A stretch of 64,000 nucleotides of DNA from DATATV01 sp036268615. GTDB lineage: Bacteria; Actinomycetota; Actinomycetes; Mycobacteriales; Pseudonocardiaceae. This document shows, piece after piece, positions 59,262 to 64,000 of this stretch. Within the stretch, counting starts at the first letter, position 1. Each line of letters begins with the position of its first letter. Position numbers and translations under genes: made by a program. The stretch spans positions 13,754-77,753 of the forward strand of contig DATATV010000044.1 of NCBI GenBank assembly GCA_036268615.1, written 5' to 3'. The notes beneath the pieces were generated by a model. It saw nothing but the letters and a program-made list of their open reading frames with translations, was not told where the DNA came from and searched no databases.

Positions 59262-59322
59262 ATCCGGACCCGGCTCCGCTTACACTCGAAATAAGCGGAC
59301 CCGGCTCCACTTGTGAGTGTAA
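59262..59322. promoter_or_regulatory. Duplicated TetR operator
   Basis: Two copies of CGGACCCGGCTCC (59265-59277 and 59296-59308), 31 bp or three helical turns apart, each the core of a dyad of the form AAGCGGA-N6-TCCgCTT. Facing arms TCCGCTTA (59275-59282) and TAAGCGGA (59292-59299) are also perfectly inverted. TTACACTC / GAGTGTAA (59280-59287, 59315-59322) adds another inverted pair. Confidence 0.65.
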
Positions 59323-59341
59323 CCCTGACCTGGAGGACAAC

Positions 59342-60106
59342 ATGACCGGACGACTGAACGACACGGTGGCGCTGGTGACCGGCGCCAGCAGCGGGATCGG
59401 CGCGGCGACCGCACGCGGGCTCGCCGAACACGGCGCGGCCGTCGCGGTGTTGGCGCGGCGAGCCGACCGGCTCGATGAGGTGGCTGCGCTGATTCGGGCC
59501 GATGGCGGCACGGCGTTGGTGCTCGCGGCCGACATCACCGACCAGCAGCAGGCGAGCGCGGCGGTGGACCGGGTGGTGGCCGAACTGGGCCGGCTGGACA
59601 CGGTGGTCAACAACGCCGGACTGATGCTGGTCGGCCCGGTCGCCGAGGCGCCGACGGGGGAGTGGGAGCGGATGCTCGACGTGAACGTGCAGGGGCTGCT
59701 CAACGTCACCCGAGCCGCGTTGCCACACCTGGTCCGCGCGGCCGAGGACTCGCCGCGGCGGGTCGCCGACCTGGTCAACATCAGTTCGACCGCCGGTCGG
59801 GTCGCCCGCGCCGGTACGGCTGTATACAACCTGACCAAGTTCGGCGTGAACGCGTTCGCCGAGGCGCTGCGACAGGAACTGCAACCCCGGCGGGTCCGGG
59901 TGAGTCTGGTCGAGCCGGGCACGGTGGACACCGAACTGGCCTCGCACATCCGGGACGGCCTGCGAGAGGCGGTCACCAGTCAGCTCGGGGAGATGGAGAC
60001 GCTGCGGCCGGAGGACATCGCCGACGCCGTCGCCTACGTCGTCACCCGGGATCGTCGGGTCGCGGTCAACGAGATCCTCGTTCGGGCCGCCGACCAGTCC
60101 TGGTGA
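59342..60106 (+). CDS. SDR-family oxidoreductase
   Basis: A 254-residue classical short-chain dehydrogenase. It has TGASSGIG (about 14-21), an arginine pair after beta-2 (ARRADR) favouring NADP, NNAG (NNAGLM), serine in NISSTAG and YNLTKFG (YxxxK). It is close to the ydfG/clavaldehyde-dehydrogenase group. ATG 59342 has TGGAGGA upstream. Its regulator is the divergent TetR. The MarR dyad begins five bases after its stop. Substrate unknown. Confidence 0.87.
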   Translation: MTGRLNDTVALVTGASSGIGAATARGLAEHGAAVAVLARRADRLDEVAALIRADGGTALVLAADITDQQQASAAVDRVVAELGRLDTVVNNAGLMLVGPVAEAPTGEWERMLDVNVQGLLNVTRAALPHLVRAAEDSPRRVADLVNISSTAGRVARAGTAVYNLTKFGVNAFAEALRQELQPRRVRVSLVEPGTVDTELASHIRDGLREAVTSQLGEMETLRPEDIADAVAYVVTRDRRVAVNEILVRAADQSW

Positions 60107-60110
60107 TTTG

Positions 60111-60140
60111 CTCAGCCTGAGCTGATCAGTTTAGGCTGAG
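60111..60140. promoter_or_regulatory. MarR autoregulatory dyad
   Basis: Perfect 8-bp arms CTCAGCCT (60111-60118) and AGGCTGAG (60133-60140) around 14 bases. It ends three bases before the MarR start codon, so bound MarR would block initiation. Confidence 0.55.
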
Positions 60141-60143
60141 TAG

Positions 60144-60581
60144 ATGACCGATGGCCCCGATGCCGACGAGGTTGCCGGCGCACTGCGGCTGAGCATCAGC
60201 CTGCTGCTGCGGCGAATGCGTCAGGTGCAGGTGACCGGCGAGCTGACCATGCCGGAGAGCGCGGCGCTCGCCCGACTGGACCGCGGTGGCCCGAGCACGG
60301 CGAGCGCACTGGCCAAGGCGGAGCAGATCAGTCCACAGTCGATGGGCGTGACCCTCGGCGCGCTGGAGGCCCGCGGTCTGATCGCGCGGCAGGCCGACCC
60401 GGCCGACGGTCGGCGGGTGGTGCTCTCGTTGACCGAGTCCGGTCAGCAGGCGATGCGCGACAAGCGCGTCGCGCGCGACGAACAACTGGCGCGGGCGCTC
60501 ACGTCCGGTTTCACCGACGAGGAACTGGCCGCGCTGCTGACAGCCGCACCACTGCTGGAGCGACTGGCGATGAGCCTGTGA
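60144..60581 (+). CDS. MarR-family transcriptional regulator
   Basis: A 145-residue MarR regulator: winged helix-turn-helix with LARLDRGGPSTASALAKAEQISPQSMGVTLGALEARGLIARQADPADGRRVVLSLTESG (about residues 45-105), the D-x-R wing included (DPADGRR). Dimerisation helices lie at both ends. It has no clear ribosome site, so the message may be leaderless from a promoter in or near the dyad. It likely controls itself and the hydrolase 110 bases downstream. Confidence 0.87.
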   Translation: MTDGPDADEVAGALRLSISLLLRRMRQVQVTGELTMPESAALARLDRGGPSTASALAKAEQISPQSMGVTLGALEARGLIARQADPADGRRVVLSLTESGQQAMRDKRVARDEQLARALTSGFTDEELAALLTAAPLLERLAMSL

Positions 60582-60690
60582 TGCCGGCATGCCCGGGGCC
60601 GAACGCAGGCCGGCTGACCGGCCCGCTGGGCGTGGCCCCCGGCACGTCGCCGACCCACCCGAGCACACCTCGGGCGGAAAGAGAAAAGCC

Positions 60691-61272
60691 ATGCCCCTGA
60701 CCACCATTGACCCGAAGACTGCGCTCGTCGTGATCGACCTGCAGAAGGGCATCGTCGCCGCGCCGGCGGTGCACCCCGTTGCCGAGATCGTGCAGCGGTC
60801 AGCGCGTCTGGCGGCCGCGTTCCGCAAGCAGGACCAGCCGGTGGTGCTGGTGAACGTCGCCGGGCGCGCACCCGGTCGGACCGACGCCGACCAGGCCGCC
60901 GGGTCCGGGTTCACGCCGCCCGCGGACTGGACCGAACTCGTGACAGAACTGGACGCGCAGCCGAGCGACCACCGGGTCACCAAGCAGCGCTGGGGCGCCT
61001 TCCACGACAGCACGCTCGACGCGCACCTGCGTGAACTGGGCGTCACCCAGATCGTCCTGGCCGGCGTCGCGACCAGTGTGGGCGTCGAGTCGACGGCCCG
61101 CTGGGCCTACGAACTGGGCTATCACGTGGTGCTGGCGACCGACGCGATGACCGACCTCAGCCTTGCGGCGCACGACAACAGTGTGCAGCGGATCTTCCCC
61201 CGGCTGGGCGAGACCGCGACCACCGCCGAGGTGCTGGCGATGCTCGACGACACCGGTCGGGACACGAAGTAG
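60691..61272 (+). CDS. Isochorismatase-fold hydrolase
   Basis: A 193-residue cysteine-hydrolase-superfamily protein. The aspartate in VVIDLQKG (D16) and the lysine in RVTKQRWGAF are present. The nucleophile position in GVATSVGVESTARWAYE is glycine, where nicotinamidases and most hydrolases have cysteine. A glycine there is also found in true isochorismatases such as EntB and PhzD, so vinyl-ether hydrolysis or a non-covalent reaction is possible. ATG 60691 follows GGAAAGAGAAAAG. Probably under MarR control. Confidence 0.82.
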   Translation: MPLTTIDPKTALVVIDLQKGIVAAPAVHPVAEIVQRSARLAAAFRKQDQPVVLVNVAGRAPGRTDADQAAGSGFTPPADWTELVTELDAQPSDHRVTKQRWGAFHDSTLDAHLRELGVTQIVLAGVATSVGVESTARWAYELGYHVVLATDAMTDLSLAAHDNSVQRIFPRLGETATTAEVLAMLDDTGRDTK

Positions 61273-61284
61273 AAATAGGACGAA

Positions 61285-61328
61285 CGGTGCTGGGCTCCGG
61301 TTCGGACCGGAGCCCAGCACCGTCGATT
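61285..61328 (+). terminator. Strong intrinsic terminator
   Basis: Perfect 17-bp stem (61285-61301 / 61306-61322), loop TCGG, followed by TCGATTTT. It ends the transcript of the hydrolase gene and is the best terminator in the window. Confidence 0.9.
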
Positions 61329-61447
61329 TTCCGCCAGCCGCTGACCGGATCAATTTCGGAAAAGCGAGTTACGCCTAACAGGCTATTGCTCGCCCATATA
61401 TCAGGTGGCCGCGTCGTTGTGATCAGACTTCGGCCGGTTCGTGATAA

Positions 61448-61557
61448 TACTTTCGTCGTATTGCGTACGTCCTGGGTGGCAGGTTCACTGTCGTGTTGTA
61501 TACCGGGATAGATTTGCCCGGCTGATCCCCTCGTGCGTACGGCTCACGACGAAAGTA
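61448..61557. promoter_or_regulatory. Long-range inverted repeat in protease leader
   Basis: TACTTTCGTCGT (61448-61459) and its exact complement ACGACGAAAGTA (61546-61557) enclose 86 bases, ending eight bases before the GTG. It could form a leader RNA structure that hides the ribosome-binding region. A TTGTATAC at 61496-61503 is a possible -10 inside the loop. Confidence 0.4.
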
Positions 61558-61564
61558 GGGCTCA

Positions 61565-64000
61565 GTGTATCGACCTCGTTTGAGAACCATCAGTACGGCG
61601 CTGACAATGGGTGCCGCCCTCGTGGTAGTAGGGGGCGGGTGGGTGCCCGCGCTGGCCGCGACCGCGCCGCTCGCGCCCGCGGTGGACGGCACCGCGTCGG
61701 GTGGCTCGGTGATCGTGGTCCTCAAGGACCAGCACGCCGACCTGAACTTAAAGGCGCAAGGCGCCCAACGAACCTCGACCACCCGGGCCGATCAGCAGTC
61801 GATCGTGTCCGACATGCAGGCCAACGGTGCCACCGACATCACCCAGCTGGTCAGCGTGAACGCGGTCGCCGCGCAGCTGTCCGCGGCCGAGGTGGACCGA
61901 CTGCGCAGCAACCCGGCCGTCAGTGAGGTCGTGCCGAACGCACCGATCACGGTCGCGCCCGCGGTGAGCGCGCCGCAGGGGCCGCCGGCCAAGCTGAGCC
62001 CCGCGCTGTGCCCGAGCAACCCGGCCAAGCCGTTGCTGGAGCCCGAAGCGCTGTCGGTCACGCACGCCGAGACCGACCAGCCGGGCGACCTCGACGAGGC
62101 CAACCTGGTCGCCACCGGCAAGGGCGTGATCGTCGCCAACGACGGCATCAACGAGCTCGCCGGCAACCCCAACTTCGTTCGCGCCGACGGTTCGCACGTC
62201 GTGCTGGACGCCCCGAACTACACCGAGGACGACAGCGACGGCGAGTACTACGGCGACGCCTCCTCGATCGCCGGCCAGGGGCTGGTGACCTACGACTTCA
62301 GCAAGGAGCTGCCGTTCTCCGGCCTGCCGACCGGCTGCACCTTCCGGATCAAGGGCGTCGCGCCGGACGCCTCGCTGGTCGACACGACGCAGATCGACAC
62401 CCCGCCCAGCCAGTCCGGTGACGTGCAGTCCGAGGCGCAGGTCGTCGCGGGTATCGACCACGCGGTCGTCACCGAGCACGCCGACGTGATCTCCGAGTCC
62501 TACGGCTTCCGGCAGACCCCGGGCCAGTACTCGGTCTTCTACGCGGCCAACGACGCGGCCGTGGCGGCCGGCGTGACCGTGGTGGTCTCCTCCGGCGACA
62601 GCGGCGCGTCCGGCACAGTGTCCTCACCGGCCACCGACCCGAACGTGATCGCGGTCGGCGCGACGAACACGCTGCGGCTGGTTGCCCAGGCCTACGGCTA
62701 CACCGACTGGACCAACAACAACATCACCCCGCTGTCCTCCGGCGGCACCGCACCGAACAACCGGGTCGTCGACCTGGTCGCGCCCGGCTACGGCGGGGAG
62801 GCGGCGTGCAGCCCGATCGGCAGCGACTGCCCGACCAACACGCAGACCGAGGCGTTCGGCGGCACGAGTGAGTCGTGCCCGCTGGTGGCCGGCGCGGTGG
62901 CCGACGTGATCCAGGCGTACGCCGACGGCCACAAGGGCGTCAAGCCGACCCCGGCGCTGATCAAGCAGATCGTCACCAGCACCGCGCAGGACATCGGCGC
63001 GCCGGCCGACGAGCAGGGTGCCGGCCAGCTCGACGTCTACGCCGCGGTACGCGCGGCCCAGCAGGAACCGGGCAGCACCAAGGCGAACTCGCTGGCGAGC
63101 CTGACCTCGCCGAGCCTGGTCTCCACCCCGACCCAGCTCGACGTGACCGCTGCCGCCGGTACCAGCGCGCAGTCGGTGTCGCTGTTCAACTCCAGCAGCC
63201 TGCCCACCGTGGTGACCGGGTCCTACCGCTCGCTCGGCACGGCCGCCCAGATCGGCACGACGGTGACCGAGCCGGTCAGCGCGCCCGACCCGAGCCTGCC
63301 GGTGCCGGCCGAAGGTGCCACGGCGGCCGCGCCGGTCACCTTCACCGTGCCGGCCGGGCTCGACCGGCTGAACGCGGACATGACGATTCCCGACCCCACC
63401 AACGGGACGATTCTGGCCTTCACGCTGATCGACCCGACCGGCAAATTGACCCAGATTTCCTACGACTACGGCACCCCGGCCACCAGAGCCGGGCAGATCG
63501 GTACGGTATCCAACATTCAGCACGTGGAAATTACCGCACCGAAGGCCGGTAAGTGGACGGCGAAGATTCTCTGGGCGAATGGCCGGGCGCATCTCCAGTC
63601 CCCGCCGAACGTGCCGGGAACCTACACCGGGAACATTTCTTTCCGAATCACCGGGCAGCATTACGTGACCAGCCCGGCGACCGGACTCGTGCTGATTCCG
63701 GCCCGTTCGAGTGCCAACGTCCCGCTGAAGATCGCCATGCCGACCGCCCCCGGTGACCACCCGGAGTCGGTTCAGTTCACCTCGCTGACCGGCGCGAAGA
63801 CCTCGGTGCCGGTGGCCCGCCGGACGCTGATTCCCAGCGGCGGCGGCAACTTCACCACGACGATCACCAGCACGGTCGGCCGTCAGGTCGGCCAGATCAG
63901 TACGTTCAACCTCGATGTGCCGCAGGGGAAGCAGGACCTGGACGTCAGCTTCAGCACGCCTGATGCCAGTGCGGACAACAAGTTCACCTTCTTCCTGCTC
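61565..64000 (+). CDS. Secreted subtilase-like (S8/S53-type) protease, partial
   Basis: The frame is open to the window end: 812 codons and no stop. The signal peptide covers about residues 1-31. An inhibitor-like propeptide follows (SVIVVLKDQHADL ... LRSNPAVSEVVPNAP). The catalytic domain starts near 180 with the aspartate in VIVANDGIN (D193) and ends with the serine in GGTSESCPLVAG (S435). The classical subtilisin His motif (GHGTxVA) is absent; GEYYGDASSIAGQG stands there, with E227. SSGDSGASG with D345 and PATDPNVIAVGAT resemble sedolisin. Beta-rich C-terminal domains follow from about 500. GTG 61565 is used, with a weak AGTAGGG upstream. Confidence 0.8.
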   Translation, partial: MYRPRLRTISTALTMGAALVVVGGGWVPALAATAPLAPAVDGTASGGSVIVVLKDQHADLNLKAQGAQRTSTTRADQQSIVSDMQANGATDITQLVSVNAVAAQLSAAEVDRLRSNPAVSEVVPNAPITVAPAVSAPQGPPAKLSPALCPSNPAKPLLEPEALSVTHAETDQPGDLDEANLVATGKGVIVANDGINELAGNPNFVRADGSHVVLDAPNYTEDDSDGEYYGDASSIAGQGLVTYDFSKELPFSGLPTGCTFRIKGVAPDASLVDTTQIDTPPSQSGDVQSEAQVVAGIDHAVVTEHADVISESYGFRQTPGQYSVFYAANDAAVAAGVTVVVSSGDSGASGTVSSPATDPNVIAVGATNTLRLVAQAYGYTDWTNNNITPLSSGGTAPNNRVVDLVAPGYGGEAACSPIGSDCPTNTQTEAFGGTSESCPLVAGAVADVIQAYADGHKGVKPTPALIKQIVTSTAQDIGAPADEQGAGQLDVYAAVRAAQQEPGSTKANSLASLTSPSLVSTPTQLDVTAAAGTSAQSVSLFNSSSLPTVVTGSYRSLGTAAQIGTTVTEPVSAPDPSLPVPAEGATAAAPVTFTVPAGLDRLNADMTIPDPTNGTILAFTLIDPTGKLTQISYDYGTPATRAGQIGTVSNIQHVEITAPKAGKWTAKILWANGRAHLQSPPNVPGTYTGNISFRITGQHYVTSPATGLVLIPARSSANVPLKIAMPTAPGDHPESVQFTSLTGAKTSVPVARRTLIPSGGGNFTTTITSTVGRQVGQISTFNLDVPQGKQDLDVSFSTPDASADNKFTFFLL

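Overview
High-GC chromosomal DNA from an actinomycete, with G or C at most third codon positions, GTG and TTG starts, ATGA/GTGA gene overlaps, ROK/GntR/TetR regulators, sugar importers without their own ATPase, and secreted cutinase, lipase and L,D-transpeptidases. It looks like a soil saprophyte of the Pseudonocardiales or Streptomyces kind. The genus cannot be fixed from sequence reading alone. No rRNA, tRNA, CRISPR array, transposase or phage gene was seen.

Layout. (1) 0-4.5 kb: an ABC ATPase/permease pair, a membrane-anchored lysozyme-like protein, a metallo-beta-lactamase-fold enzyme and a secreted lipase. (2) 4.5-30.8 kb: an alpha-galactoside utilisation region. A ROK regulator diverges from operon 1: secreted GH27 with FnIII and CBM, two permeases, GH95, a CE7-like esterase, a lipoprotein binding protein, then cytosolic GH36. 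After a methyltransferase, a DgoR-like GntR regulator diverges from operon 2 (Tat lipoprotein binding protein, two permeases, GH36). A minus-strand unit (7-bladed lactonase, SRPBCC, RraA-like) diverges from a second secreted GH27, an SDR and D-galactonate dehydratase. The same operator/promoter block, ATAATTTAGGAAT-N5-TTGACAG, precedes both operon 2 and the second GH27. The picture is extracellular and intracellular removal of galactose from plant oligosaccharides, coupled to oxidative galactose breakdown. (3) 30.8-40.3 kb: an NCS2 permease, a three-subunit molybdenum hydroxylase, an alpha/beta hydrolase and an ACMSD-type amidohydrolase, opposed by UbiX, LysR and GntR genes. This looks like a catabolic unit for a (hetero)aromatic acid.

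(4) 40.3-44.6 kb: cell-surface genes (two L,D-transpeptidases and a cutinase) around two decayed genes (TetR and FAD monooxygenase). The TetR remnant holds a perfect 18-bp-arm palindrome. (5) 44.7-50.1 kb: an ECF sigma factor, a zinc-finger membrane anti-sigma protein, an ABC ATPase and two membrane proteins. Two intergenic junctions of this operon carry tandemly repeated translation-start regions. At 47.58-48.13 kb, degenerate ~57-bp units each bring a Shine-Dalgarno-like run and an ATG and resemble the start of the downstream permease gene. This is the most unusual structure in the window. (6) 50.2-55 kb: a Kup potassium transporter, a secreted-protein gene broken by three frameshifts, an orphan histidine kinase and a small PLDc_N membrane protein. 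(7) 55-58 kb: a DUF1932 dehydrogenase, a LigJ-type 4-oxalomesaconate hydratase and a cytosolic binding-protein-like protein, behind a GTAGAC dyad. (8) 58-64 kb: TetR, TetR/SDR with a duplicated operator, MarR, an isochorismatase-fold hydrolase, a strong terminator, and a secreted subtilase-like protease cut off by the window end.
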